Notes: generated from the sequence alone by a model not told the origin. 64,000 nucleotides of DNA from Streptomyces sp. AC558_RSS880 (GCF_019049255.1 NZ_JAGMUJ010000020.1:22800-86799), one strand, 5' to 3'; positions 25,998-35,023 are shown, numbered from the stretch's first letter. Program-made: numbers and translations.

Positions 25998-26334
25998 GGA
26001 GCACCTCTTGGAGTAGGGCGGAATCAGGCAGGGAGGCGACGGACGGCGCCGCGCGCGGATGGCGGGCGGTGATGCGGCCCGTGTCCAGCAGGTCGCCGAG
26101 CAGGATCCGCACCACCGTGACCGGCAGCCCGAGCTCCGCGGCGATCTCGACGACGGCGATGGGGTGCCGGCACAGCTCCAGGATCCGGGCGTGCTCCGAC
26201 TGCATCCCCGGCACCGGCCCGCTCTCGCTGACGATGAGGGTGACCAGGTCGAAGGACTCGTCGGCGCGGCTGCGTCCGCCGGTGACGGTGTAGAGCCGGT
26301 CCGGATCACCCGTGTCGACGGGTTTGCGCATCAC
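25978..26334 (-). CDS. cvnC: Conservon protein CvnC, DUF742
   Basis: 118-aa DUF742 protein with a winged-helix-like core: RLYTVTGGRSRAD, FDLVTLIVS, EHARILELCRHPIAVVEIAA, LLGDLLDTGRI. Start is GTG 26334 or the adjacent ATG 26331, both overlapping the TGA of cvnB, so translation is coupled. Role within the conservon complex is not defined; partner of CvnD in known sets. Confidence 0.93.
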   Translation of the reverse strand: MMRKPVDTGDPDRLYTVTGGRSRADESFDLVTLIVSESGPVPGMQSEHARILELCRHPIAVVEIAAELGLPVTVVRILLGDLLDTGRITARHPRAAPSVASLPDSALLQEVLHGLRNL

Positions 26335-26789
26335 GACGTGCCGCTCCCCCTGGACTGGTCCCGCGGCTCGGCCCGCAGGTGCTCGCCGAGCTGCTCGACC
26401 AGCTCCGTCATCTGGTGGCCGATCACTCCGGGATCGGCGTCCTCCCGGGCGACGACGGCGAGGTGCGCCCCCTCGCCGGCCTCCACGATGAACAGCAGGC
26501 CGCCGTGGAACTCGGTCATCGACTGCCGGACGCCGCCGGTGCCGTCGCCGAACTCCATGGAGGCCCCTTGGGCGAGGGCCTGGATGCCGGAGCAGATCGC
26601 CGACAGCTGGTCGGCCCGGTCGAGCGTCAGGTGCTCGCTCCAGCAGAGTTTCAGGCCGTCCCGGGACAGGACCAGGGCGTGACGTGCGCCGGGGGTCTGT
26701 TCCAAGAGGCCCTGCAGGAGCCAGGTGAGGCTGTTGTCGGTGGTCTGCATGGTGGGTGATGGGACGGTGGTGTCCGGCTGACCGGTCAC
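26331..26789 (-). CDS. cvnB: Conservon protein CvnB, roadblock/LC7 domain
   Basis: 152-aa roadblock/LC7 protein: LTWLLQGLLEQTPGARHALV, LVLSRDGLKLCWS, QLSAICSGIQALAQGAS, GGLLFIVEAGEGAHLAVVA. This fold regulates small GTPases, fitting a partner of CvnD. GTG 26789. A 101-bp spacer separates it from cvnA, larger than the other junctions of this operon. Confidence 0.93.
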   Translation of the reverse strand: MTGQPDTTVPSPTMQTTDNSLTWLLQGLLEQTPGARHALVLSRDGLKLCWSEHLTLDRADQLSAICSGIQALAQGASMEFGDGTGGVRQSMTEFHGGLLFIVEAGEGAHLAVVAREDADPGVIGHQMTELVEQLGEHLRAEPRDQSRGSGTS

Positions 26790-26890
26790 CGGCCCGTTCC
26801 TCCTATCTCACGAGCTCGAGCGGGAAGGGGCGCCGTCGCCCCGGACGCCGTACGGGAAGGGGGACCGACGCCGTACGGGAAGGGGTGGGA

Positions 26891-28723
26891 CTACGGGGCC
26901 GCAGGCGGCTGCGACCCGGGCCGGGCACCCGGGCCGGCGGTGCCGTCTCCGGACTGCCGTGCGCGGTGGAAGGCGCCGAACCGCGAGCCCGCGTCGCGTG
27001 CCGGGCGCCGCGTCGACGCCGTGTCACCGGCCTGGGCGGACGTCGACTGGCGCTGTTCGCGTTCGCGTTCCGCCTCGGCCATGGTGCGGCCGGGAGCGCG
27101 GACCGGCAGACCGTTCGGCGTGGTGCCGTCGGGACGCCGGTGCCGGCCCGGTTCGGGCAGCTCGGGCCGTGCGGCGGGGCGCCCGGTGGCCGGGGGCAGT
27201 GCCGCGGCCGCGGGACGGACGGTGGCGTCGGGCAGTTCGGGCCGTGCGGCGGAGTGCTCGATGGCCGGGGGCAGTGCCGCGGCCGCGGGACGGACGGTGG
27301 CGTCGGGCAGCGGGGCGGGCGCGAGGGCGGCGGGCACCGCGTCGGGCCGGGGGGCCGTCTCGTGCGGGACCAGGTCGCGCTGCTGGGCGAGCAGGTCCAG
27401 GGGCAGCAGGACGACGACGCCGGTGCCGCCGCGGGAGGAGGGGCGGTAGTTGACGCTGATGCCGTACTTCACCGCGAGCCGTCCCACCACGGCCAGGCCG
27501 AGCCGGGTGCCCTGCAGCGACGCGAGGTCGGTGACGCGGCCGCTGACGGCCTCCTCGGCGCGGCGCATCGCCGCGTCGGCCATCTTCAGGCCACTGTCCT
27601 CGATGGTGACGACGATGCCGGCGCTGCGGTCCTCGACGTAGACGTGCACTTCGTCGATGGGCGGGGAGAAGTTCGCGGCGTTGTCCATCAGCTCGGCGAG
27701 CAGGTGCATCACGCCCTCGGCGGCGAAGCCGGAGACCGCGGCGCGGGTGGAGCAGTGCAGGCGTACCCGCTGGTAGGCGGCGATGCGGCCGACGGCGCCG
27801 CGCAGGATGCTCTCCATCACGATCGGCTTGTTCCAGGCGCGGCTGGACCTGCCGCCCATGAGCAGCGCCAGCCGGTCGGTCATCAGGCCGAGCTGGGAGG
27901 TGCTGTGGTCCAGCTTCAGCAGGTCGCCGAAGACCTCCTCGCCGTGCCGCTCCTGCATCTCCCGCAGGTCGGCGAGCATCCGCACGGCCTTGGCCTGGAC
28001 GCGGCTGAGCGCCTTGGCGGAGGCGGCCTGTGCCGCGGCGGCGCGCCGCTCACTGTGGGCGAGTTCGCGGATGAACGATTCGGCCGGGGTGCGCAACGCC
28101 GGCAGTTGGGGCAGGTCGGCTTCGGCGAGCACGGTGTCGGCGGACCGGCCGTCGCGCAGCCGGGCGACCGCGGCGGGCAGCGTCTCCCTCACGAAGCGCT
28201 CGTACTCGGCCGCCGCCTGCTCCACTTCGTCCCGCATCCTGCGGTATTCGCCGTCCAGGGCGACCGCCCGCCGCACGTCCTCCTCGACGGTGGCGGCGAA
28301 GGTGTGCGTGATCCGCTGCAGTTGCGGGTCGGACGACGGCGGCACGCTGCCCAGCACGTCGGCCGCGCCCGCGCCCTCCCGCAGCCGCTGGGCCACGGCG
28401 GGCAGCGTCACACCGGCCAGGTGCGAGATCTCGGCCGACAGCCGGGCCGCTTCCGCCTTGAGGCGGCTGTTCTCCGACTCCCGCTCGGCGGCCGCGCGGC
28501 GGGCCCGGTGGACGAGCCGGTGGTCGACGAGGACGGTGACGGCCACGCACACCCAGCCGGCCACCACCACGGCCAGGGCCCATGTGGAGGCGTCGGACGG
28601 TGCCAGGGCGACCGCCGCGCCGCCGGCGGCGGCGCTCGTCACCAGCACGGCCGACCGTGGGGCGAACGAGGTGCGCGGCGCCCCCACCGGTCGGTGCTGG
28701 CTGGGCGAGGCAGGCACTGGCAT
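26891..28723 (-). CDS. cvnA: Conservon protein CvnA, sensor-kinase-like ATPase
   Basis: 610-aa membrane protein and head gene of the conservon. ATG 28723 has GAGGGACC upstream; a TTG at 28804 would add 27 residues. Two membrane segments near residues 20-75 (AVLVTSAAAGGAAVALAP; TWALAVVVAGWVCVAVTVLV), a long helical region, then a GHKL ATPase with N-box LAELMDNAANFSPP, IVVTIEDSGLKM and LGLAVVGRLAVKYG. No obvious phospho-acceptor histidine motif. The C-terminal 160 residues are disordered and contain a duplicated block (DATVRPAAAALPP) encoded by a direct repeat of about 75-bp period near 27190-27325. Confidence 0.92.
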   Translation of the reverse strand: MPVPASPSQHRPVGAPRTSFAPRSAVLVTSAAAGGAAVALAPSDASTWALAVVVAGWVCVAVTVLVDHRLVHRARRAAAERESENSRLKAEAARLSAEISHLAGVTLPAVAQRLREGAGAADVLGSVPPSSDPQLQRITHTFAATVEEDVRRAVALDGEYRRMRDEVEQAAAEYERFVRETLPAAVARLRDGRSADTVLAEADLPQLPALRTPAESFIRELAHSERRAAAAQAASAKALSRVQAKAVRMLADLREMQERHGEEVFGDLLKLDHSTSQLGLMTDRLALLMGGRSSRAWNKPIVMESILRGAVGRIAAYQRVRLHCSTRAAVSGFAAEGVMHLLAELMDNAANFSPPIDEVHVYVEDRSAGIVVTIEDSGLKMADAAMRRAEEAVSGRVTDLASLQGTRLGLAVVGRLAVKYGISVNYRPSSRGGTGVVVLLPLDLLAQQRDLVPHETAPRPDAVPAALAPAPLPDATVRPAAAALPPAIEHSAARPELPDATVRPAAAALPPATGRPAARPELPEPGRHRRPDGTTPNGLPVRAPGRTMAEAEREREQRQSTSAQAGDTASTRRPARDAGSRFGAFHRARQSGDGTAGPGARPGSQPPAAP

Positions 28724-29158
28724 GGAGCGGTCCCTCGGTCGTGAGAGCAGGGGAATCGGGGCGGCGGCACGACGCAGCCGCAGGTCGGAAAGGAGGTCAG
28801 CCAACAGGAAGGCGATCTTCCGACCACGTACGGCTCATGCTAATCACCCGGACGCACGAGGAGGCCCCGCTTGTTGCACAGTCCGTCAGCAATCCGAGTT
28901 CGTCGGGAACCCATCGCTCGTGCGTCCCTCTGTGGTAGTCGGGATGACACCGGCGGGCCCGGCCGGAGGGCCGGGAACACGGACAGGGCGGGCACCGACG
29001 CGACGTCACACCGCCTCGACCGTGGGGCTCCACCGACCCCATCACTCGAACGAGCTAACTAATTTCGGCCAACTATGCGAGCGCCGGGTCCCTTTCGCTC
29101 CCAGGGCGTCGTGATGGCCGAGGCGCCGAAGTGTGGGAATGCCGCTGATCGTGAAGTT
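28724..29158. other. Intergenic region between cvnA and the rnpB 3' flank
   Basis: 435 bases without a gene I can support. It must hold the conservon promoter, but I cannot mark a convincing -10/-35 pair. Short reading frames here have non-coding composition. Confidence 0.4.
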
Positions 29159-29172
29159 TCCGTGATCACGGA
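29159..29172. repeat. 14-bp palindrome flanking the tandem array
   Basis: Perfect palindrome TCCGTGATCACGGA, directly bordering the 14-bp tandem repeats 3' of rnpB. Could be an operator or part of a terminator. Confidence 0.5.
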
Positions 29173-29181
29173 GAGCGGACC

Positions 29182-29265
29182 GCGGAAAGCGGGGAGCGGA
29201 AAGCGGGGAGCGGAAAGCGGGGAGCGGAAAGCGGGGAGCGGAAAGCGGGGAGCGGAAAGCGGGGA
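29182..29265. repeat. Tandem array of a 14-bp unit, six perfect copies, 3' of rnpB
   Basis: GCGGAAAGCGGGGA is repeated six times without change (84 bp). Degenerate units containing GAGCGGACCGC flank it on both sides (29173-29184 and 29266-29290). It begins about 30 bases after the 3' end of RNase P RNA in the direction of transcription. No spacers of CRISPR type. Confidence 0.9.
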
Positions 29266-29294
29266 GCGGACCGCAGAGAGCGGACCGCGGAGAG

Positions 29295-29718
29295 CGGCAG
29301 ACGAGTCGGGCTGTACGCCGGGTTCTGTTCCGGCGGGTCCTCGCGGGCCCGCCGGCGACGGCCATCCATCTAGGGCCGGCGTTGCCACCGGCCTCGTGCG
29401 GTCTACCCGCGGACTCGGGCGGGCAGCCCTCGAACGTCCGCGCAGAGACGCCTTCTCTTCCGAAGAGGCGTCTCCTCTTGACCTTGCTCCGGGTGGGGTT
29501 TACCTAGCCGCCTGAGTCACCTCAGGCGCTGGTGGTCTCTTACACCACCGTTTCACCCTTACCCGGCGCCTGAGCGCCGGGCGGTCTGTTTTCTGTGGCA
29601 CTGTCCCGCGGGTCACCCCGGGTGGCCGTTAGCCACCACCCTGCCCTGTGGAGCCCGGACGTTCCTCGGGAAGTCCCGTGAGGGACTCCACGCGGCCGCC
29701 CGCCCGGCTCGTCTGCCG
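29295..29718 (-). ncRNA. rnpB: RNase P RNA (type A)
   Basis: Catalytic RNA that matures tRNA 5' ends. On the minus strand the ends pair as helix P1 (CGGCAGACGAG near 29718 with CTCGTCTGCCG near 29295). Conserved type A elements are present, including the 5' CR-I region around CCCGAGGAACGTCCGGGCTCC and its ACAGGGCAGGGTGG, the middle GGGTAAGGGTGAAA segment, and the 3' GAACAGAACCCGGCGTACAG, here broken into sub-motifs. About 424 nt, normal for actinobacteria. Its 5' 90 nt overlap the end of the upstream exporter gene on the same strand. Confidence 0.95.
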
Positions 29719-30606
29719 TGCCGACCATGGTACCGGGCGCGGGCGGGGCTTCGGTGCGGCGGCCGTCGCCAGGACCGAGCCGGTGAGGATCAGGGCGAAG
29801 GCGGCCAGGACGGGGGCGGTCAGGGGTTCGTCCAGGAAGAGCGCGCCGGCGGCCACCGCGATCGCCGGGTTGACGTACGTGATCACCGACGCGCGGAGGG
29901 GGCCGGCCTCCTTGATCAGTTCCAGGAAGGCGACGAAGGCGATCGCCGTGCAGACGACGCCGAGGGCGGCCAGGGCGGCGATGCTCTCGGCCGAGGGCAG
30001 GGCAGCCGGGCGGGTCGCGACCGCCGCGGGGGCGTAGACCAGGGCGGCCAGGGCCAGGCAGGGCGTGATGAGGTGCAGCGTCGGGACGTCCTTGAGGTGG
30101 CGGTCGGCGATCAGGGGGGCCGTGGCATAGCCGACCACCGTCACCAGGACCTCCGCCAGGGACAGGGCGTCGCCGCCGGTCAGGTGGGGGACGGTGAGGA
30201 CGCCGACGCCGCCGAGACCGAGCGCCAGGCCCGTGATCCGGCGGACGCCCAGCGACTCCGCCGTGCCGAAGAAGCGGGCCAGCAGGACGCCGACGATCGG
30301 CACGCCCGCGATCAGCAGGCCCGCCGTGGAGCTGGACAGGTGGCGTTCGGCGTCGGTCAGGGTGTACCAGGGGCCGACGATCTCGATGACCGCGAACGCC
30401 AGCATCGGTTTCCAGTGCGCCCGCACGTTACGGGCCAGACCCGGCTGGCGCAGGGCGAAGGGGAGCAGGAGGACGGCGCCGATCGCGCAGCGCGTGAACA
30501 CCACCGCCGACGGGGACACCTCGTCCACCGCCACCTTGATCATCAGATAGGGGATGCCCCAGACCACTCCCATCAGGGAGAACAGGGCCCAACCGCGTGC
30601 AGTCAT
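29629..30606 (-). CDS. EamA/DMT-family transporter; 3' end overlaps rnpB
   Basis: 325-aa membrane protein with about ten hydrophobic segments and two EamA halves (WALFSLMGVVWGIPYLMIKV; VICTAIAFVAFLELI region, then VNPAIAVAAGALFLDEPLT). Substrate of this exporter family is typically an amino acid or metabolite. ATG 30606 is 19 bp after the AraC-regulator stop, so the two are an operon. The last 30 codons (from about RQTSRAGGRVESLTGL) lie inside the 5' part of rnpB, which constrains both sequences. Confidence 0.88.
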   Translation of the reverse strand: MTARGWALFSLMGVVWGIPYLMIKVAVDEVSPSAVVFTRCAIGAVLLLPFALRQPGLARNVRAHWKPMLAFAVIEIVGPWYTLTDAERHLSSSTAGLLIAGVPIVGVLLARFFGTAESLGVRRITGLALGLGGVGVLTVPHLTGGDALSLAEVLVTVVGYATAPLIADRHLKDVPTLHLITPCLALAALVYAPAAVATRPAALPSAESIAALAALGVVCTAIAFVAFLELIKEAGPLRASVITYVNPAIAVAAGALFLDEPLTAPVLAAFALILTGSVLATAAAPKPRPRPVPWSARQTSRAGGRVESLTGLPEERPGSTGQGGG

Positions 30607-30625
30607 GCGGTGATTGTCGGCCGGG

Positions 30626-31459
30626 TCAGCGGGCGCCGTCTTGAACACTGTTGCGGTACGCCGCCGGTGTCACCCCCAGGACGCGGCGGAACCAGCGGGT
30701 CAGGTGGGCCTGGTCGGCGAAGCCGACGAGTCCGGCCACCTCGGCGGGGCGTGCTCCGGCCTCCAGCAGCGCGCGGGCCCGGGTCACCCGGTACTGGGCG
30801 AGCCAGGCGTACGGGGGCATCCCCATCTCCGTACGGAAGGCGCGGAGGAGCTGGTAGCGGGAGAGGCCGAAGTCGGCGGCGAGGGCGGCGAGGGAGGGCG
30901 GGGCGAGGAGTTCGTCGGCGAGGCGGTCGCGGACGGCGAGGGCGACGGTGCCGGCGCCGGGGACCGCCGTGTCGTCCGCGCGGGCCGTGGAGTGGCGGCG
31001 GGCGAGGGCGGTGAGCAGCCAGGGGATACGGGACTCCGCCTCCAGGGGGTCCGGGCGGGAGCTCACGTCCGTGTGGGCACGGCACAGGGCGGCGGCCAGT
31101 TCGGGGTCGTCGAGGACGGGCTCGCGGAAGTGCGGGAGGCCGCCGCCGAGGGTGCCGTCGGTGAGGAGGGCGGGGGCGGCGTAGAGGGCGCGGTAGGAGT
31201 AGCCGTCGGGGGCGGCGGGGCCGCCGGTGTGCGTCTCGCCGGGTTCCAGGACGACGATCGAGCCCGGTCCGGACACGATGCGTCCGCCGCGGTAGGCGAT
31301 GGTCTCCAGGCCGCCGACGGTGACGCCGACCGTGAACTCGTCGTGGGCGTGGGGGGCGTACTCGTGCCGGTTGAAGCGGGCGGTCAGGAGGTCGAGGGGA
31401 GGACCGCACCGGCCGAGCCGCGCCCTGGTCCAGCGAGCCTGTTCCCGTACGTCCGTCAC
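30626..31459 (-). CDS. AraC-family transcriptional regulator
   Basis: 277 aa from GTG 31459 (an upstream GTG-type start at 31477 is possible). N-terminal cupin-like sensor (YAPHAHDEFTVGV, GSIVVLEPGETHTG) and C-terminal double HTH (SLAALAADFGLSRYQLLRAF, AEVAGLVGFADQAHLTRWFR). It precedes the DMT exporter gene by 19 bp, the usual layout of a regulator with its own exporter. Confidence 0.9.
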   Translation of the reverse strand: MTDVREQARWTRARLGRCGPPLDLLTARFNRHEYAPHAHDEFTVGVTVGGLETIAYRGGRIVSGPGSIVVLEPGETHTGGPAAPDGYSYRALYAAPALLTDGTLGGGLPHFREPVLDDPELAAALCRAHTDVSSRPDPLEAESRIPWLLTALARRHSTARADDTAVPGAGTVALAVRDRLADELLAPPSLAALAADFGLSRYQLLRAFRTEMGMPPYAWLAQYRVTRARALLEAGARPAEVAGLVGFADQAHLTRWFRRVLGVTPAAYRNSVQDGAR

Positions 31460-31483
31460 CGCGCACCCCCGCCCCACAGGGGA

Positions 31484-32053
31484 TCAGAGGAAGTCGGCGG
31501 TGTCCAGGTCGAATCCGAAAGGGGCGGGGAGGGGCAGCGGTTTCCCCAGGGGGCGGGTGCGGCGCTCGTGGTACTCGTCCCCTTCCGGGGCGCTGAACAG
31601 CGTGATCGCGGAGGCTTCGCGGTCGACGAGCAGGTAGAGGGGAATGTCGCCGCGGGCGTAGCAGCGCGGCTTGGTCTCGCGGTCGGTCTCGGGTCTGGCA
31701 TCGGTCACCTCCACCACCATGGCGACACCCGCACAGGGCATCCAGGGACCGGCTCCCCTGTAGAGCCGTAGGTCCCTGGGGGCGAGGGTGCCGTCCGGGA
31801 TCGCATGGTCCTGCGGGCAGGCGTGCGCGCTCTTCAGCTTCAGGCCCTTGTTCCCGGAGAAGGCCATGGCGGTGCGGGAGCCGGTGTGGATCCGGCTCGC
31901 GATCCGGCTGAGGCAGTGCTCGTGCGATCCGTCCGGCAGTGGCCTGAGGAGGAACTCTCCTTCGATGAGTTCCGCCCGGAAGCCCTCCGGGGTGTTCAGA
32001 CCGGTGAACCAGTCCAGGAGGAGGTTCTCGGAGATCGGGTCGTATGTGATCAC
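31484..32053 (-). CDS. Uma2-family (DUF820) endonuclease-like protein
   Basis: 189-aa protein with the restriction-like fold of Uma2/DUF820: FRAELIEGEFLLRP, HAIPDGTLAPRDLRLY, GVAMVVEVTD (acidic) and ETKPRCYARGDIPLYLLVD (the KxxxY region). GTG 32053. Such proteins are multiplied in streptomycetes and cyanobacteria with no known role. It precedes the AraC regulator by 24 bp on the same strand, but a functional link is not evident. Confidence 0.85.
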   Translation of the reverse strand: MITYDPISENLLLDWFTGLNTPEGFRAELIEGEFLLRPLPDGSHEHCLSRIASRIHTGSRTAMAFSGNKGLKLKSAHACPQDHAIPDGTLAPRDLRLYRGAGPWMPCAGVAMVVEVTDARPETDRETKPRCYARGDIPLYLLVDREASAITLFSAPEGDEYHERRTRPLGKPLPLPAPFGFDLDTADFL

Positions 32054-32183
32054 GCTGCTGTGCCTCGCTTTCGGTCGCCGGTCAGACTGGCGCAGGGAGG
32101 GCTCGCTTCGGGGACGGACGGAAGTCGTTCACTCGACGGGGTTCGCTTGACCCTGTCGCGGCGTCAACGTTTCTACTGGGGTC

Positions 32184-32939
32184 ATGCGGATCGGAGAACT
32201 CGCCGCGGCCGTCGGTGTCACCACGCGGGCGGTGCGGCACTACCACCAGCTGGGCCTGTTGCCGGAGCCGGAGCGGCTGGGCAACGGGTACCGGGACTAC
32301 ACCCTGCGGCACGCCGTCGTGCTGGCGCGGATCAGGCGGCTGACCGAGCTGGGGCTGGGGCTCACCGAGGTGCGGGACGTGCTCGCGGACGAGGCGGGGA
32401 AGGACCTCGTCGAGGTGCTGACGGAGCTGGACGAGGACCTGGCGCGGCAGGAGGCCGCGATCCGGGAGCGGCGGGCGCGGCTGCGGACCCTGCTGGAGAG
32501 CGAGGGCGGGCTGAGCTCCGAGGGGCCGGTCTCCCCCGAGCTGGCCGCGCTGTTCCGGGACACGGCCCATCTGTCCGACTCCCCCATGGCCGTCAAGGAC
32601 CGCGAGATGCTCGCGTTCCTCGAGACCGCGGCGCCGCCGGAGGAGCGGGAGCGGCTGGTCGGGCTGCTCGGCGGGGTGATGGGCGCGCCGGGCGGGGCGG
32701 AGCGGGCGCGGGCGCTGTACGCGATGCTCGACGCGCTCGCCGACGCCGAGCCGGACGATCCGCGCGTGGAGGAGGCGGCCCGGGCGCTCGCCGCGTCCGT
32801 GCCGGACGAGCTGATCCCGGAGGGGACCGACATCGGTGAGGCCGACGGCTTCCTGCGGGCCCTCTACGCCGACTTCGCACCGGCCCAGGCGGAGGTGTTC
32901 CGCCGCATGCTGCGGATCGTCACGGAGGGGCGGTCATGA
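32184..32939 (+). CDS. MerR-family transcriptional regulator
   Basis: 251 aa. N-terminal MerR HTH (MRIGELAAAVGVTTRAVRHY, LPEPERLGNGYRDY), a dimerisation helix (EVLTELDEDLARQEAAIRER) and a C-terminal helical effector domain of about 130 residues without metal-binding cysteines, so a multidrug- or stress-type sensor rather than a metal sensor. ATG overlap with the next gene (ATGA) suggests control of the membrane protein. Confidence 0.9.
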   Translation: MRIGELAAAVGVTTRAVRHYHQLGLLPEPERLGNGYRDYTLRHAVVLARIRRLTELGLGLTEVRDVLADEAGKDLVEVLTELDEDLARQEAAIRERRARLRTLLESEGGLSSEGPVSPELAALFRDTAHLSDSPMAVKDREMLAFLETAAPPEERERLVGLLGGVMGAPGGAERARALYAMLDALADAEPDDPRVEEAARALAASVPDELIPEGTDIGEADGFLRALYADFAPAQAEVFRRMLRIVTEGRS

Positions 32940-33592
32940 GGGGCGTGCGGGTGGCGTGGGCGCTGGCCCGGCACGAGCTGCGGCTGATGGCGAGCCTCTG
33001 GCTGTGGGTGGCCCGGCGCAGGCACGGTGTCGGCGGCGGGACGGCGTTCGGGTACGCGCGCGGGCAGGCGGCCATGATGTACGGGTTCGCGTTCGTGTGC
33101 GTGGTCGAGACGGTGGCGATGTCCGTGCTGCTGGACGACTGGCCGACGGTGCACGCGGTGGTGCTCTTCCTGGACGTGTACACCGTCGTCTTCGTCGTCG
33201 CGCTGCACGCCGCGTCCGTCGTACGGCCTCATGTGGTGGGTGACGGTGTGCTGCGGGTGCGCCGGGCCGTCCACGTCGACCTGCGGATACCGGTCGAGCG
33301 GATCGCCTCGGTCCGGCGTGAGCTGCGGATGACGCACGAGGCGGCCGACGGCGAGCTCGATCTCGCCGTCGGCGCGCAGACGACCGTCACGGTCGAGCTC
33401 GCCGAGCCGGTCACGCACGTCACCTTCTTCGGGCACCGCCGCGAGGTCCGCGTGGTGCGCTTCCACGCGGACGACTCCGACGGGCTCGTCCGCGCGCTCG
33501 CTGCACCCCCTCTCCTCGGTGATAGCGTCTCACCGGACAGCTACCGGAGGGACACGGCACGTGGTGGCCAAGGGCACGCAGACGCCTCGTGA
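32936..33592 (+). CDS. Hypothetical membrane protein
   Basis: 218 aa, unrecognised. Two or three hydrophobic segments in the first 100 residues (MYGFAFVCVVETVAMSVLL; VVLFLDVYTVVFVVALHAAS) and a soluble C-terminal half rich in beta strands (VERIASVRRELRMTH, VTVELAEPVTHVTF). Translationally coupled to merR by ATGA, and its 3' end overlaps the start of the TetR gene by 32 bp, so the three genes likely form a unit. Confidence 0.8.
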   Translation: MRGVRVAWALARHELRLMASLWLWVARRRHGVGGGTAFGYARGQAAMMYGFAFVCVVETVAMSVLLDDWPTVHAVVLFLDVYTVVFVVALHAASVVRPHVVGDGVLRVRRAVHVDLRIPVERIASVRRELRMTHEAADGELDLAVGAQTTVTVELAEPVTHVTFFGHRREVRVVRFHADDSDGLVRALAAPPLLGDSVSPDSYRRDTARGGQGHADAS

Positions 33593-34214
33593 GCGGTACC
33601 GCGCCCAGGTGCGTACGGAGATCAAGGAGCGCGCCTGGGCGCAGATCGCCACGTCGGGGGCGCCGGGGCTGTCACTGAACGCCATCGCCAAGCAGATGGG
33701 CATGAGCGGACCCGCGCTGTACCGGTACTTCGCCGGCCGTGACGAGCTGATCACCGAGCTGATCCGGGACGCCTACCGCGGCCTCGCCGACGCCTTCCGC
33801 GCGGCCGCCGCGTCCGGCGCCGACCTGGACGGGCTGGGGCGCACGCTGCGCGCGTGGGCGCTCGACGACCCGCAGCGCTACTTCCTCGTCTACGGCACCC
33901 CCGTCCCCAGCTACCACGCCCCCGACGACGTCACCGCGATCGCCCGCGAGATCATGGCGGTCCTCCTCGACGCCGCCCGGCTCGTCGAGGGCCCGGCCGA
34001 CACCACCGGCCTCGACGACCACCTCGCCGAACACCGGCAGTGGGCGGGCGACCACCCCGCGGACCCCGCCGCCCTGCGCCGCGCGCTGTCCTTCTGGACC
34101 CGCCTGCACGGGGTGCTCTCCCTGGAACTGGCGGGGCACTTCACGGGGATGGGCTTCGACCCGGCCGTCCTCTACGGCGCCGAACTGGACCGGCTGGCAC
34201 ACGCCGTACGCTGA
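33561..34214 (+). CDS. TetR/AcrR-family regulator (WHG-type C domain)
   Basis: 217 aa from GTG 33561, with CCGGAGGGA before it. HTH at residues about 30-60 (LSLNAIAKQMGMSGPALYRY, FAGRDELI); the C-terminal domain (WALDDPQRYFLVYGTPVPSY, SFWTRLHGVLSLELAGHF) is of the WHG type. The start lies within the end of the upstream membrane-protein gene. Confidence 0.9.
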   Translation: MVAKGTQTPRERYRAQVRTEIKERAWAQIATSGAPGLSLNAIAKQMGMSGPALYRYFAGRDELITELIRDAYRGLADAFRAAAASGADLDGLGRTLRAWALDDPQRYFLVYGTPVPSYHAPDDVTAIAREIMAVLLDAARLVEGPADTTGLDDHLAEHRQWAGDHPADPAALRRALSFWTRLHGVLSLELAGHFTGMGFDPAVLYGAELDRLAHAVR

Positions 34215-34240
34215 CTTCGAGCTCGACCGAAGGAGTACGT

Positions 34241-35023
34241 GTGCTTGTCCTGCTGCCGCCGTCCGAAGGCAAGGCCGCTTCCGGCCGCGGTGCCCCGCTG
34301 AAGCCCGAGTCGCTGTCGCTGCCGGGGCTGACCGCCGCGCGGGAGGCCGCCCTCGCCGAACTGGTGGACCTGTGCACCGGTGACGAGGACAAGGCGCGCG
34401 AGGTGCTCGGGCTGAGCGAGGGGCTGCGGGGCGAGGTCGCGAAGAACGCGGAGCTGCGGACCGCCGGGGCGCGGCCCGCCGGGGAGATCTACACCGGGGT
34501 GCTGTACGACGCCCTGGACCTGGCGTCCCTGGACGCGGCGGCGAAGCGGCGGGCGGCGGCGTCCCTGCTGGTCTTCTCCGGGCTGTGGGGCGCGGTGCGG
34601 GTCACCGACGAGATCCCCTCCTACCGCCTCTCGATGGGCGTGAAGCTGCCCGGCCTCGGCGCGCTGAGCGGGCACTGGCGTGCGCCGATGGCCCAGGTGC
34701 TGCCCGAGGCGGCCGGGGACGGGCTGGTGCTGGACCTGCGGTCGGCGGCGTACGCGGCGGCCTGGAAGCCGAAGGGCGAGGTGGCGGCACGGACGGCGAC
34801 CGTGCGGGTGCTGCACGCGCCGACCCGGAAGGTGGTCAGCCACTTCAACAAGGCGACCAAGGGGCGGATCGTACGGAGCCTGCTGACCGCCGGGATCGCG
34901 CCGAAGGACCCCGGCGAGCTGGTGGAGGCGCTGCGGGACCTCGGGTACGAGGTGGAGGCCGCGGCGCCGGCCAGGGCGGGGGCGGCGTGGGCGCTGGACG
35001 TGCTGGTGGACGAGGTGCACTGA
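34241..35023 (+). CDS. yaaA: YaaA family peroxide-stress protein
   Basis: 260 aa, DUF328/UPF0246. GTG 34241 has AAGGAG upstream. Family motifs LLPPSEGKA at the N terminus, YTGVLYDALD, ILVFSGLWG-like LLVFSGLWGAVRVTDEIPSYRL and VVSHFNKATKGRIVR with the conserved K-x-x-R basic patch. In E. coli YaaA limits free iron and DNA damage under peroxide. Follows tetR by 26 bp on the same strand. Confidence 0.9.
   Translation: MLVLLPPSEGKAASGRGAPLKPESLSLPGLTAAREAALAELVDLCTGDEDKAREVLGLSEGLRGEVAKNAELRTAGARPAGEIYTGVLYDALDLASLDAAAKRRAAASLLVFSGLWGAVRVTDEIPSYRLSMGVKLPGLGALSGHWRAPMAQVLPEAAGDGLVLDLRSAAYAAAWKPKGEVAARTATVRVLHAPTRKVVSHFNKATKGRIVRSLLTAGIAPKDPGELVEALRDLGYEVEAAAPARAGAAWALDVLVDEVH

Noticed and set aside
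29182..29265. CRISPR array
   Set aside because: The 14-bp units are directly contiguous, with no spacers and no cas genes nearby.
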